Positions 1 through 10,627 of a stretch of 64,000 bases of DNA are shown here, piece after piece. The position numbers and the translations under genes are program-made. The DNA comes from Tragulus kanchil. Lineage: Eukaryota; Chordata; Mammalia; Artiodactyla; Tragulidae. The notes below the pieces were generated by a model that ran no database searches, was not told the origin of the DNA, and saw only the letters and a list, made by a program, of their open reading frames with translations. The stretch spans positions 73,745,001 through 73,809,000 of the forward strand of contig JAIOJX010000028.1 in the NCBI GenBank assembly GCA_022376925.1. Direction: 5' to 3'. Numbering within the stretch: the stretch's first letter is position 1; the number at the start of each line of letters is the position of its first letter.

Positions 1-1140
1 GACACCATACACAAAGATAAACTCAAAAAGGTCTTTAATGGATTAAAGACCTAAATGTAAGACCAGAAACCCTAAAACTCTTAGAGGAGAAAATAGGCAA
101 AACACTCAAGGGCATCAATCAAAGAAAGATCTTCTCTGACCCACCTACTAGAATAGCAGAACTAAAACCAAAAATGAACATGCGGGACCTAATGAAACTT
201 AAAAGCTTTTGTACAGCAAAATAAACTACAAAAAAGGTGAACAGACACCCCACAGCATGGGAGAGAATCATAGCAAATGAAACAACAGACAAAGAATTAA
301 TCTCCAAAATCTACAAGCAACTCAGACAACTCAGCACTGGAGAAATGAACAACCCAATCAAAAAATGGGAAAAGGACCTAAACAGACATCTCTCCAAAGA
401 GGACATACAGATGGCCCAAAAGCACATGAAACGATGCTCAACCTCGCTTATTATTAGAGAAATGCAAATCAAAACTACAATGAGATATCACCTTACACCC
501 GTCAGAATGGCCATCTTCAAAAAATCTGCAGACAGTAAATGCTGGAGAGGGTGCGGAGAAAAGGGAACTCTCTTGCATTGCTGGTGGGAATGTCAATTGA
601 TACAGCCTCTATGGAAGACAGTATGGAGATTCCTTAAAAAAATAAACATAGAAGCACCATACGACCCAGCAATCCCACTCTTAGGCTTATACCCCGATGA
701 AATCAAAACTGAAGGAAGCACCTGTACCCCAATGTTCATTGCAGCTCTCTATACAATAGCCAGAACATGGAAGCAACCCAGATGTCCATCGACGAATGAA
801 GGGATATAGCAGCTCTGGTACGTATATACAATGGAATACTACTCAGCTGTTAAAAGAAATGCAGAAGAATCAGTCCTAATGAAGTGGCTGGCTCTAGAAC
901 CTATCATAAAAAGTGAAGTAAGGCAAAAAGAGAGAGACAAGTACAGTATACTAACACATATGTACAGAATCTAGTAGGACGGTAACGATAACACACACAG
1001 TGAAGCGATGGAAAAACAGACATGGACAGTAGACATGGACATTGTGGGGAATGAACAGTGGGTGGGAGGCGTAAAGGAAGTAACATGAAAACCTATACTA
1101 TCATATGTGAAAAAAAAAATAGCTATTGTCTAAAAATAAA
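1..1140 (+). mobile_element. L1 retrotransposon, 3' part (ORF2 C-terminus + partial 3' UTR)
   Basis: LINE-1 sequence running off the left edge. An open stretch at 237-809 (190 residues) encodes the ORF2p C-terminal region, including the Cys-rich segment around [18 protein letters not shown]. It ends at a TAG while recognisable L1 coding similarity continues to about 955 (QYSILTH-like residues), so the ORF is prematurely closed. The 3' UTR follows but stops near 1110-1120. The minus-strand L1 at 10628-12097 carries about 170 bp more UTR. An A-rich stretch then joins LTR sequence at about 1146. The element is dead on arrival: 5' part outside the window, 3' shortened, frame broken. Best reading is an L1 inserted into the 3' LTR; only one flank is visible, so no target-site duplication can be checked. 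Confidence 0.92.
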
Positions 1141-1145
1141 AAAAC

Positions 1146-1539
1146 AATTGTCTCTCACAGTCTTTTCATTGGAAAGATTTACATGCATACGTGCCATGGG
1201 GCAGGTAGCGTAGGTGCACACATATCAGATATACAATTCCTTCTAGGCATGGACAAACATAACCTTTTGTTAACTTCAACAAGAGACACCTGTACAACCT
1301 AATTGCTCTCTGATTTGTCTTACGGCCCACAGAAGTCATATCTCGTGACCCACGCCCAGGAAACCAGGCCATCTAAGGATTGCAGCTTTCTGCAGCTCTT
1401 CTCCATTGGATGATGAGTTCAGGAGAGCGTGATTTGAGTCTTGATTTTTTCCCATGTATTCCAGTTTTGATTATAATGCTTTCTGCTAAGCCCATCTCTC
1501 ACAAGTTCAAAATGCTTTTTGCTAAACCCATCTCCCACT
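1146..1539 (-). repeat. 3' LTR of the endogenous retrovirus, partial
   Basis: Matches the 5' LTR from 13023 to 13423 over almost its whole length, starting on the minus strand with TGGGAGATGG. The U5-end portion (counterpart of 12892-13020) is missing here because L1 sequence abuts at 1140-1146. The TATA-like stretch intact in the 5' LTR (TTATATGG) reads TTAGATGG here. About 8% mismatch to the 5' LTR by hand count. Confidence 0.88.
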
Positions 1540-1540
1540 G

Positions 1541-1559
1541 TTCTCACTCTTCTTTTTTA
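1541..1559 (-). other. Polypurine tract of the retrovirus
   Basis: On the minus strand a run of A and G (AAAAAAGAAGAGTGAGAA) lies immediately upstream of the 3' LTR start. This is the expected position and composition for the plus-strand primer of reverse transcription. Confidence 0.75.
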
Positions 1560-1634
1560 TGGGTTTCATCATTGAAATCTCTTTCTGATGATCTATAATT
1601 GTAGCTGCAGTGGTGGTAATCAGGAGTTGCTGTC

Positions 1635-1935
1635 TGTCTGTCAATCTTTTTTTGCGGGGAGGGAGGGCAGGCGGGCCACTGCTATTGGTCTCTCATTTAT
1701 CTATTTTCATCCATCTTTGTTCTTCGGCCTGTGTGGGCCTCCCATCGCAGTGGCCTCTGTTGCCACAGAGCACTGGCTCTGGGCACATGCGCTGCAGAGC
1801 TCCGGCTCAGTAATTGGACACATAGGTCCAACCGTTCTGCAGCACGTGGGATCTTCCCAGGCCAGGGATCGAACTGGTGCCCCTTGCACTGCAAGGCGGT
1901 GTCCTTACCCACTGGACCATGTCTGTCAATCTTTT
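1635..1935 (-). mobile_element. tRNA-Glu SINE (distinctive body) inserted at the env/LTR end of the ERV
   Basis: SINE body 1651-1919 on the minus strand, flanked by a perfect 16-bp target-site duplication TGTCTGTCAATCTTTT (1635-1650 and 1920-1935). The tRNA head lacks its first roughly 15 bases (the GGGCTTCCCTGGTGG portion), so it is slightly 5' truncated. The body is the GGAGCTCTG / ACCAATAG-type sequence shared with the other copies in this window. It inserted after the retrovirus. Open frames of 60-124 residues across it are SINE sequence, not genes. Confidence 0.93.
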
Positions 1936-2039
1936 GATGAGTCTTTTCTTGACTATGTATAATGTAAGCAAAAGAGAAATAATGATTAATACTGAATTAG
2001 CTAGAGACCCTGTAGGGCCTTAATTTGTGGTATGGGATT

Positions 2040-3098
2040 TAAAGACAGTAAGCCATCTGTTATACCCTCCAGCAACTTAGTGCCTTGTAAGCTATGTAGT
2101 TGTGGAATTGTAACTATGTAATATTTAAGGTCAAATTGTCTTGATTTAGCAAATGCTGTTTTACTTTATCTCAATTAATACAAGTGGAATTATACTTATG
2201 AGGGGTAACACAAAATGAAGTCACATTTTAATCACATTTTATTTTAATTTGTTTCTGTAAACTATTAACTTGATCTCCCAACAAAATTATACCTTGTTGT
2301 AAATCAACTGCTTGGGCTGTCAACTTTCTATCTATTTGGCATTTGGTGGACCACAAAATATCACTATCTTTATGTCAATTTTGAACAAATTCAGTAGTTT
2401 GTATACTCTGATGTAATGCAACTCTTGCTAGTGCTGCTGTAGTAGCAATGGCAATAATTTCTAATATAGAAGCAATTAATATTTTTATAAATCTTTTTGT
2501 TCTATGCAAGATGCCCTTTAAAAGTTCTTTTATCACATATAATATAGGGTTATCTTGCCAAGGTCTATTTATGTGTACCGGCATCCAAATGTCTACACGT
2601 GTTTTGAGAATGTATAAAGAATCTGTAGCTGTAAAAGGAATAGAAGAATTAAGGCAAGTATAAAAGGAACAATTCTGATAAGTCAATAATCCACTATTAG
2701 CATTATAAAAGGTAGGACTTTTCAGTAATACAAAAGATATTGAATTCCATGGGTAGAATTTTAAACAAAATGTAAAATTCTTTTTTTACTCTAATTATCA
2801 GTCTAAGCTTGTATCTTATCAAATGCTGTAGATAATTTTTATAACTCACTGTGTATAGAATGGTGAGTCATTTGAGGTAAAGGAGGTGCAAATCTGCCTC
2901 TATGTCAAAAAACACTATCGTTAACTAAATCTTTAAAAATAGTAATAGACTTGTTAAATATTTTTGGTGCATTTAAATCACTTTGATTATTTATATCATA
3001 ACTTTTAGGACTCCAGTCAATAATTTTCCTTTCAGAATGATTAGATAGCAAATAAAGAGAAACACCTTTACATAACTTTTACTGAACTCAATTTTGAA
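2040..3098 (-). pseudogene. env: ERV env pseudogene, 3' part (SU end and TM subunit)
   Basis: The open segment 2375-2686 (103 residues) has a basic cleavage-like site (HRTKRF) followed by an Ala/Ile-rich fusion-peptide-like region ending TTAALARVALHQ, as in class II TM proteins. Similarity continues through a stop codon into a coiled-coil-like region near 2270-2375. Upstream, SU sequence at 2690-3098 is broken by stops. In cells Env mediates virus-membrane fusion; here it cannot be made. The far 3' end, toward the SINE at 1935, has no clear coding signal. Confidence 0.8.
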
Positions 3099-3237
3099 TT
3101 CCTGATTTTACCAAAATCAAGCAATTGGGTAAATAAGGAGGATTCTGTACTCTTACCTTTGATTTATGTTCAAAGTTATAGGCTCTTAATAAAGAGAACA
3201 TAGTTTTATTAATTTTAACATCTTTTATTATAGATAG

Positions 3238-3576
3238 TCATCCTTGTCTTTGTCTTTTTAAACAGTGTTCCTCAAAATCTACACAAATGGGCATAAAATC
3301 AGTGCCGGTGGTATAATTCAAAGATTGATTACTTAATTGTCTTTCTTCTTCAGCTGGTTTCAGGGGTAAACTAGGATTATATGGGTCTGGCATCCAAGTG
3401 GAATCATTGGTAAAAATGTGCACAGATGAGTCTTCCCATGTGATGGGTCTTAATAATGGAGGATTTGGAATATAGACCCAATAGGTGTAATTAGCACTCA
3501 CCGCTTGTGTCACCAAGGCCATTATGGCTATAAACATAGTGGCAGGGGTAGGCTTCAACCCTTGTGATTTTACCAA
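3238..3576 (-). pseudogene. env: ERV env, 5' part (downstream copy of the duplicated segment)
   Basis: Open frame of 112 residues: a hydrophobic leader-like stretch (MFIAIMALVTQAVSA) followed by an SU start with NYTYWVYIPNPP and several N-X-S/T sites. This resembles the N-terminus of class II Env surface subunits. It is joined to the env 3' part at lower coordinates. An identical 112-residue frame lies at 4361-4699 because the region is present twice. Confidence 0.82.
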
Positions 3577-3730
3577 CTTTTCTTCTTTATGGGTCAGCTT
3601 TTTGAGTTGTCTCCATGTGGGGATGTATGTCCTTTATGTATTACTTATGCCTTCTGTTTTAATTTTCTTTTTTTGTTGTTGGATATCTTCATTTTTTGAA
3701 ATTGTGGTATCAGCATGCTTGGCTCCTCCC

Positions 3731-4221
3731 CTAGCTCATAGGAATGGGTTGAGAAAATTGAGTCTCCCAAAAATGTATATATGTAGATGGAAGTTTATGA
3801 TCACCATGAATATCCAAAAACTTTAAGGTAAATAAGGCTTGTGCTAATAGAGAACGTATATCTGTTGGGGTAGCTATTCCCCCTTTTTGTTTTAAGAGAC
3901 AGTGCTTTAAAGTTTGATGAGTACATTCTATGATGGCTTGTCCTTGAGGATTGTAAGGAATGTCGAATGAATGAGCAATAAGAAAAAAGCATTTTAAAGC
4001 AACTGTGGAATAAGCAGGGCCATTATCAGTTTTAATTTGTAAAGGCAGGCCTATGTGAGCAAAGGCTTGTAAAAAATGAGCAATAACATGGTGTGTGGTT
4101 TTTTCATTATGTGGAGAGGCAAAGATCATCTCTGAGAAAGTATTAACAGAAATATAAACATACGATAATTTACTAAAAGAAAAAATATGAGTAATATCAG
4201 ATTGTCATAAAGTGTTATGAG
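3731..4221 (-). pseudogene. pol: ERV integrase fragment, duplicate copy
   Basis: Exact repeat of the integrase core at 4854-5344, cut off at the duplication boundary near 4221 so it lacks the N-terminal zinc-binding region. Open frame 3731-4129 (132 residues). See the entry at 4854-5675 for domain details. As a gene copy it has no upstream RT of its own, which fits duplication of sequence, not a second provirus. Confidence 0.85.
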
Positions 4222-4360
4222 TTCCTGATTTTACCAAAATCAAGCAATTGGGTAAATAAGGAGGATTCTGTACTCTTACCTTTGATTTATGTTCAAAGTT
4301 ATAGGCTCTTAATAAAGAGAACATAGTTTTATTAATTTTAACATCTTTTATTATAGATAG

Positions 4361-4699
4361 TCATCCTTGTCTTTGTCTTTTTAAACAGTGTTCCTCAAAA
4401 TCTACACAAATGGGCATAAAATCAGTGCCGGTGGTATAATTCAAAGATTGATTACTTAATTGTCTTTCTTCTTCAGCTGGTTTCAGGGGTAAACTAGGAT
4501 TATATGGGTCTGGCATCCAAGTGGAATCATTGGTAAAAATGTGCACAGATGAGTCTTCCCATGTGATGGGTCTTAATAATGGAGGATTTGGAATATAGAC
4601 CCAATAGGTGTAATTAGCACTCACCGCTTGTGTCACCAAGGCCATTATGGCTATAAACATAGTGGCAGGGGTAGGCTTCAACCCTTGTGATTTTACCAA
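4361..4699 (-). pseudogene. env: ERV env, 5' part (copy next to intact pol order)
   Basis: Identical to 3238-3576: leader-like hydrophobic segment, then Asn-rich glycosylation sites and a truncating stop after 112 residues. It begins about 150 bp beyond the 3' end of the integrase frame, the normal class II pol-to-env arrangement. Confidence 0.82.
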
Positions 4700-4853
4700 C
4701 TTTTCTTCTTTATGGGTCAGCTTTTTGAGTTGTCTCCATGTGGGGATGTATGTCCTTTATGTATTACTTATGCCTTCTGTTTTAATTTTCTTTTTTTGTT
4801 GTTGGATATCTTCATTTTTTGAAATTGTGGTATCAGCATGCTTGGCTCCTCCC

Positions 4854-5675
4854 CTAGCTCATAGGAATGGGTTGAGAAAATTGAGTCTCCCAAAAATGTA
4901 TATATGTAGATGGAAGTTTATGATCACCATGAATATCCAAAAACTTTAAGGTAAATAAGGCTTGTGCTAATAGAGAACGTATATCTGTTGGGGTAGCTAT
5001 TCCCCCTTTTTGTTTTAAGAGACAGTGCTTTAAAGTTTGATGAGTACATTCTATGATGGCTTGTCCTTGAGGATTGTAAGGAATGTCGAATGAATGAGCA
5101 ATAAGAAAAAAGCATTTTAAAGCAACTGTGGAATAAGCAGGGCCATTATCAGTTTTAATTTGTAAAGGCAGGCCTATGTGAGCAAAGGCTTGTAAAAAAT
5201 GAGCAATAACATGGTGTGTGGTTTTTTCATTATGTGGAGAGGCAAAGATCATCTCTGAGAAAGTATTAACAGAAATATAAACATACGATAATTTACTAAA
5301 AGAAAAAATATGAGTAATATCAGATTGTCATAAAGTGTTATGAGTTTTACCTTGAAGGTTGACTTCAGCTGATAGAGGTCTTGAGATTAGCATTGAGCAA
5401 GTAGGAAAGGCTGTAACAATATCTCTTGTTGCTTGTTGTGAAAGAGAAAATTGCCACATAAGACTGGCGGTATTTATATGAATAAGACAATGGAATTCAA
5501 AAGGGGTGGCATAGGCCACAAGTAGTCGATTAATGGCAGCATTTTTTGAGGCTAAAAAGTCAGGCACAGAAGAATGATATCGCAAGTGAAAGATGAATAA
5601 AGGTTGTTGTCTAGAATGAATAATCTGTTTTAACTGAGAAAAGAGAGAGAGAATAGGAGCATCTTTTTTAGGCAA
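4854..5675 (-). pseudogene. pol: ERV RNase H end and integrase pseudogene
   Basis: The frame at 5328-5675 carries the RNase H C-terminal signature region (HSSVPDFLASKNA) and an integrase N-terminal His/Cys region ending FPTCS. A stop near 5328 separates it from the catalytic core (DITHI, then TDNGPAY in the 4854-5252 frame, then GQAIIE). Only 32 residues lie between the second Asp and the Glu, where the D,D-35-E family has 35, so three residues appear deleted. Integrase would join viral DNA to the host genome; this copy is broken. Confidence 0.86.
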
Positions 5676-6560
5676 GGTAATAACCTGTGTAACTCAAACA
5701 GCATATTGAGAATCTGAAGAAATATTAATAGTGGAAGGAATATCACACAATAATTGAATAATGGCATCTAATTCAGTCTGCTGTACTGAATTAGTCAAAG
5801 ATTGTCATATCTTAGTTGTTGGTCTCATATAACTAGCACATGATGTTTTATTAGCATCAGTGAAATAGATAGGAGCAAAGGATAATGGTTTTCTTTTTTC
5901 TTTTTTTAAAGATTTATTTATTTATTTATTTTGGGGGGGTGGGGTGGGGAGGGAGGGGAGCAGGCGGGCTACTTCTTTTGGTCTTTCATTTGTCTATTTT
6001 CATCCATCTTTGTTCTTTGGCCCGTGTGGGCCTCCCATCGCAGCGGTCTCTGCTGTCGCAGAGCACTGGCTCTGGGTACATGCGCTCCAGAGCTCCGGCT
6101 CGGTAATTGGACACATCAGTCCAGCTGCTCCACGGCAGGTGAGATCTTCCCAGGCCAGGGATTGAACCGGCGCCCCTTGCACTGCAAGGCGGTGCCCTTA
6201 CCCACTGGACCACCAGGGAAGCCCAGGATAATGGTTTTAAATGGGTAATAGAAGGTATAATCCATTGATGATTAGTAATAATGGATAACAAAGGAGATTT
6301 TGGATAATGATTATGAATATTTTTTATATAGTCTGTAAAGGTAAGTTGTTGATCTAAAAGGGTTCCTATTAAAGAAGAAATTCGTTCTAAAGTCAAAGGA
6401 ACAACTATTTTAGCAGGATCATAGGCCATTAAAATACAACATCTCTGTCTCATTTGTTGAACCAATTGGGCAATTAACATAGCATAGGTAGTCATGGTCT
6501 TTTGGGATGATGTGATAAAAAATCTCTATTTTAAAATACCATCAGTTTGTCATAGTACAG
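5347..6560 (-). pseudogene. pol: ERV pol, RT connection and RNase H region
   Basis: The frame 6240-6495 encodes the connection-like region (VVPLTLERI, NNHYPK-like HNHYPKSPLL). RNase H residues resume after a SINE, including a DSQYAV motif near 5700-5730 corresponding to a conserved Asp of the RNase H active site. A SINE at 5893-6224 splits the region and stops occur between 5675 and 5890. RNase H would degrade the RNA of the RNA-DNA hybrid. Confidence 0.8.
5879..6238 (-). mobile_element. tRNA-Glu SINE (distinctive body) inserted in ERV pol
   Basis: Full-length copy 5893-6224 on the minus strand, flanked by a perfect 14-bp target-site duplication AGGATAATGGTTTT (5879-5892, 6225-6238). Its 3' end reads TAAA repeats followed by TCTTTAAAA on the minus strand. 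The tRNA head ends in the GGGCTTCCCTGG start at 6213-6224. It disrupts the RNase H region. Confidence 0.95.
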
Positions 6561-7640
6561 CAGTAAGGGAATCTGCTGTAGCAAAAATTAATTAAAAAAC
6601 TCGTTGAGAAGGATCGATATGGGTTAATTGTTGAGACTGAATTGTCTGATCTATTAGATCTAGTTTGCGAGATGTTTTAGGAGTCAGTTGTCAAGGGCTA
6701 TTTAAATCTGAATCGCCCTGTAGAATTTGAAATAAATGGGTTAAATCTGAATTGGGAATGTCCAAAGATGGGTGCATCTAACTGATATCTCTTAACAATT
6801 TTTGAAAGTCATTTAAGGTTTTAAGATTGTCTGTTTTGATTTGAACTTTTTGAGATTTTATGGATCAAGAATCCATGATATAGCCTAAATAAGAAAAAGG
6901 TTCTATTTTCTGAACTTTTTTTTGGTGTTATAAGTAAGCCATACTCTTTTAATTTGTTTTCTAAAAATAAATAGGCAAATTATAACAAAATGTCATTAGC
7001 AGCGACCAGCAAAATATCATCTATATAATGTATAAGTATAATTCTGGATTTTTTAAAACAAATTTCAATGGTTGATTAACAAATTTTTGGCATAAGGTGG
7101 GGCTATTTATCATACCTTGAGGCAAAACTGTCTAATGATATCTCTTTATAGGAGCCTGATTATTAACAGAGGGCACCGTAAAGGCAAATCTAATCCAATC
7201 TTGTTCACATAAAGGAATAGTAAAAAAGCACTCCTTTAAATTGATCGTTATTATTTTTTATTTTTTAGGTATCATAGAAGGACTGGGAAGACCAGGTTGC
7301 AGATGTCCCATGGGTTCTAAAACAGCATTTACTTTTTTAAGGTCTGTTAACATTCACCATTTGTCAGATTTCTTTTTTATTACAAACACAGGAGAATTCC
7401 ATGGGCTCATGGTGGATTTCATATGTCCTGCCTCTAAACTGTTCAGCAACCGATGTCTCTAAAGCCTCTATTTTTTTCCCGTGTCAGGGGTCACTGTTTT
7501 GTCCAGATGGGAGTATCTGATTTTTATTTTAATGGCAAGGCTTGTGTTATAACAGTGGCCCCTGTGAAAAAACCTGAGTGGCTTTTGGTCATTTATCTAT
7601 ATGGGAATATCTCATATTGGCCATTATTTGATTAGCTTGA
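6560..7640 (-). pseudogene. pol: ERV reverse transcriptase pseudogene
   Basis: RT landmarks on the minus strand: an [15 protein letters not shown] start near 7400, a KKVNA-like motif near 7340, LPQG at about 7115-7125 and the catalytic box YIDD at 7016-7027. The Ile variant of YXDD is seen in other class II retroviruses. The frame is broken by several stops and shifts, including one in the TDLKK/VNA area and others between 6560 and 6990. The enzyme would copy viral RNA to DNA; this copy cannot be translated whole. Confidence 0.85.
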
Positions 7641-7950
7641 GATGATAAGGAAGGAATGGTTACATAAGCTCCTCATTGCATAAGTAGATCTCTTCTCCAT
7701 AGGTTTATAGGCATGTCAGCAATTAAGGGCTGGAGTGTTGTAAATTGCTGCTCTGGTCCTATGCATTGTAAAACAGAAGCACTGTGACAAATATTTTACA
7801 TACTGCCTATTTCTGATAATAGTGGGCAATGTTTTGGTCAATGTCTTATAGCAATAATCGATACATCGGCCCTGGTGCCAACTAATTCTGAAAACTGGTG
7901 GTTATTCAAGGTTATTTTTAAGGTAGCATGTTCATTAGAAACAAAAGTTT
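7640..7950 (-). pseudogene. pro: ERV aspartic protease pseudogene, active site lost
   Basis: The segment aligns with retroviral protease around the active-site loop. At 7865-7879 the minus strand reads G-T-R-A-D preceded by ELV, where the family has D-T-G-A-D, so the catalytic Asp and the loop Gly are both replaced. It lies between the dUTPase and RT, as in class II viruses. Even with an open frame it would be inactive. Confidence 0.78.
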
Positions 7951-7951
7951 G

Positions 7952-8403
7952 TCAATATATTTGTTTTCTAGTGTCTTCAAACTCTCCTCTTTTTTTAGAA
8001 GTGGTAATCTTAATATAAGGCAGCAAATGTAGCTGGGCAATGTGACCTCCCTTGTTTATTTGATACTGTCTATCTAGTTTCACCATAACCATAAGTTTTC
8101 CTGTATAATATTCATCAATCACACCTAATTGAACATGTACTCCATTGTTAGTCAAGTTGTTTTTTTTATTAGGCCCACACTGTCAGACGAGATGGGGCCT
8201 TTAATATGAGTTGGGATTTTATATATTTTCATATTAGGGCATAATAAAATATTATCTACAGCAGGACTATCTGCTGCCACTTGTGGCTGGCAGCAAGTCT
8301 GAGACATGTAAGTATATATTGGAGAGGTCGGCACATTTGAAACAGGGGCATTGCTGTCCTGACTGGGCCACACAAATGGAACAGCATTCCAAGCTTGGTT
8401 CAT
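7952..8403 (-). pseudogene. pro: ERV dUTPase domain
   Basis: Two overlapping frames (8152-8403 and 7952-8155) carry a dUTPase-like trimeric beta fold signature: GVIDEYYTGKLMVMV followed by a HIAQLHLLP segment, the last conserved dUTPase motifs. A dUTPase fused at the start of the protease frame is a hallmark of betaretroviruses and class II ERVs. A frameshift near 8152 and the missing N-terminus make it a pseudogene. Confidence 0.82.
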
Positions 8404-10390
8404 ATTGTTGTTGGGACCCTGAGCTGGGTCCCACTTTAGTTTCCCAATAGCACCTGTCTATTTTTATGAAATTTAGAACAGGATTGATTTGCCCAATGAT
8501 TCCCCTGTTTGTATCTGGGACATAGCCCGGGACTGAGACCCTTTGTGGGCATAGTCTTTTGATTAGAGGGGTCAGAAGTAGCTTTATCATTTGTTTTACA
8601 ATTTCTTTGAATATGTCCCATTTTTTTAGAGCCAAAACATTTAAGACCAACTCTGTTACATTTTTTAACGCTTCAGCCACTAATTGCATCTTAATGGTTT
8701 TGAGCCAATTTCATGACAAGCTTTAATATATTCATCTAAAGTAGCATTTTGTACCCTAAGCGGTTTAAGACCTGCTGGCATTCTGCATTAGCATTTTCAT
8801 ACGCCAAAAGTTGCACCAAAATTTCTCAGACCCCTACATGGTTAACAATCCAATGCAAATGTAACTAATCTAGCAATAAAATCAGTGTAAGGCTCACCAT
8901 TAGATTGTTTAACTCTTACAATGGACTGAGTAGTAGGAGGAGCTATTTTATCCCATGCTCTCAAACAAATCAATTGTACTTGATCTATCACTTGGTCTGA
9001 GTATTTGATTTGATTATTAACATCAGCATACTGTCCAGTCCCAGTGAGAATATCATAATGGATATTAATTTGAGGATTAGCATTTAAATTTTCATTCTAT
9101 AACATGGGCTTCGTCTGTCCACCATGTTTTGAACTGTACGTATTCAGCTGGGGTAAGACAGGTTCAAACGATTAGCTCCCAGTCTTGAGACACCAAATGA
9201 TCAGTTTGGGCTAGTGAAGTAATTAAACCTACTGTATAAGGAGAATTAACCCCATATTGAATGTATGCCTATTTCAATTCTTTTATAACTTTAAAGGGAA
9301 AAGATTGACAGTCAACTTGTCATTCTCCATCTGTGGCTGGCAGCAAGTCTGAGACATGTAAGTATATATTGAGAGGTCGGCACATTTGAAACAGGGGCAT
9401 TGCTGTCCTGACTGGGCCACACAAATGGAACAGCATTCCAAGCTTGGTTCATATTGTTGTTGGGACCCTGAGCTGGGTCCCACTTTAGTTTCCCAATAGC
9501 ACCTGTCTATTTTTATGAAATTTAGAACAGGATTGATTTGCCCAATGATTCCCCTGTTTGTATCTGGGACATAGCCCGGGACTGAGACCCTTTGTGGGCA
9601 TAGTCTTTTGATTAGAGGGGTCAGAAGTAGCTTTATCATTTGTTTTACAATTTCTTTGAATATGTCCCATTTTTTTAGAGCCAAAACATTTAAGACCAAC
9701 TCTGTTACATTTTTTAACGCTTCAGCCACTAATTGCATCTTAATGGTTTTGAGCCAATTTCATGACAAGCTTTAATATATTCATCTAAAGTAGCATTTTG
9801 TACCCTAAGCGGTTTAAGACCTGCTGGCATTCTGCATTAGCATTTTCATACGCCAAAAGTTGCACCAAAATTTCTCAGACCCCTACATGGTTAACAATCC
9901 AATGCAAATGTAACTAATCTAGCAATAAAATCAGTGTAAGGCTCACCATTAGATTGTTTAACTCTTACAATGGACTGAGTAGTAGGAGGAGCTATTTTAT
10001 CCCATGCTCTCAAACAAATCAATTGTACTTGATCTATCACTTGGTCTGAGTATTTGATTTGATTATTAACATCAGCATACTGTCCAGTCCCAGTGAGAAT
10101 ATCATAATGGATATTAATTTGAGGATTAGCATTTAAATTTTTCATTCTATAACATGGGCTTCGTCTGTCCACCATGTTTTGAACTGTACGTATTCAGCTG
10201 GGGTAAGACAGGTTCAAACGATTAGCTCCCAGTCTTGAGACACCAAATGATCAGTTTGGGCTAGTGAAGTAATTAAACCTACTGTATAAGGAGAATTAAC
10301 CCCATATTGAATGTATGCCTATTTCAATTCTTTTATAACTTTAAAGGGAAAAGATTGACAGTCAACTTGTCATTCTCCATCTGTGGCTGG
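8283..10390. repeat. Direct tandem duplication D2 (unit 1050 bp)
   Basis: Copies 8283-9332 and 9333-10390 share TGTGGCTGG at the junction. Differences noticed: a missing G at about 9371 (close to the internal junction) and a missing T at about 9100. The unit holds the gag capsid C-terminal half and nucleocapsid. Interpreted as an assembly false duplication. Confidence 0.94.
8404..9332 (-). pseudogene. gag: ERV gag capsid/nucleocapsid, duplicate copy
   Basis: Repeats the gag content of 9333-10382. Nucleocapsid at 8436-8650 shows two degenerate zinc knuckles: C-F-G-S-x4-H-x4-C (second Cys replaced by Ser) and C-P-R-Y-x4-H (second Cys replaced by Tyr). This copy is the one joined to the dUTPase/protease region at lower coordinates. 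Confidence 0.82.
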
Positions 10391-10615
10391 AGAGATTATT
10401 ATTGATAATGTTAGGGCTTGAACATCTCCTTCCATGCGTGCCTGATGAATCCTTTGTTGAACAACTGTCATCTTAGGCGCTGGGACATGTGGAATAGGAT
10501 TATTGTCAGGAGGATTAGGAGAGATAGGTCCCCCTATAGCCTGAAAAGGATCGTCCCACCTAGACTCTAGCTTCAAAGGAGCTGTATCTGGAAGAGGACC
10601 ATGCCAAGGAGAGTC
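9333..10615 (-). pseudogene. gag: ERV gag, capsid and nucleocapsid
   Basis: Frame 10370-10576 gives a Pro-rich linker into capsid. Capsid continues in broken frames to 9891-10175, where a major homology region is recognisable (QSNGEPYTDFIARL). Nucleocapsid with two zinc-knuckle remnants follows at 9485-9700, both with a Cys replaced. Capsid forms the virion shell and nucleocapsid binds genomic RNA. Stops and shifts throughout. Confidence 0.84.
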
Positions 10616-10627
10616 TGAGTCTTTCTT

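Larger units (their letters stand above)
3099..5346. repeat. Direct tandem duplication D1 (unit 1123 bp)
   Basis: Copies 3099-4221 and 4222-5346, apparently identical. Only TT is shared at the junction. The unit holds the integrase catalytic region and env start, so the minus-strand order becomes pol-env-pol-env. Two open frames (112 and 132 residues) occur identically in both copies. Interpreted as an assembly false duplication. Confidence 0.95.

Noticed and set aside
2375..5252. Intact, possibly domesticated retroviral env
   Set aside because: Env is split into short frames by stops and frameshifts, and the longest piece is 112 residues. No evidence of a maintained reading frame.
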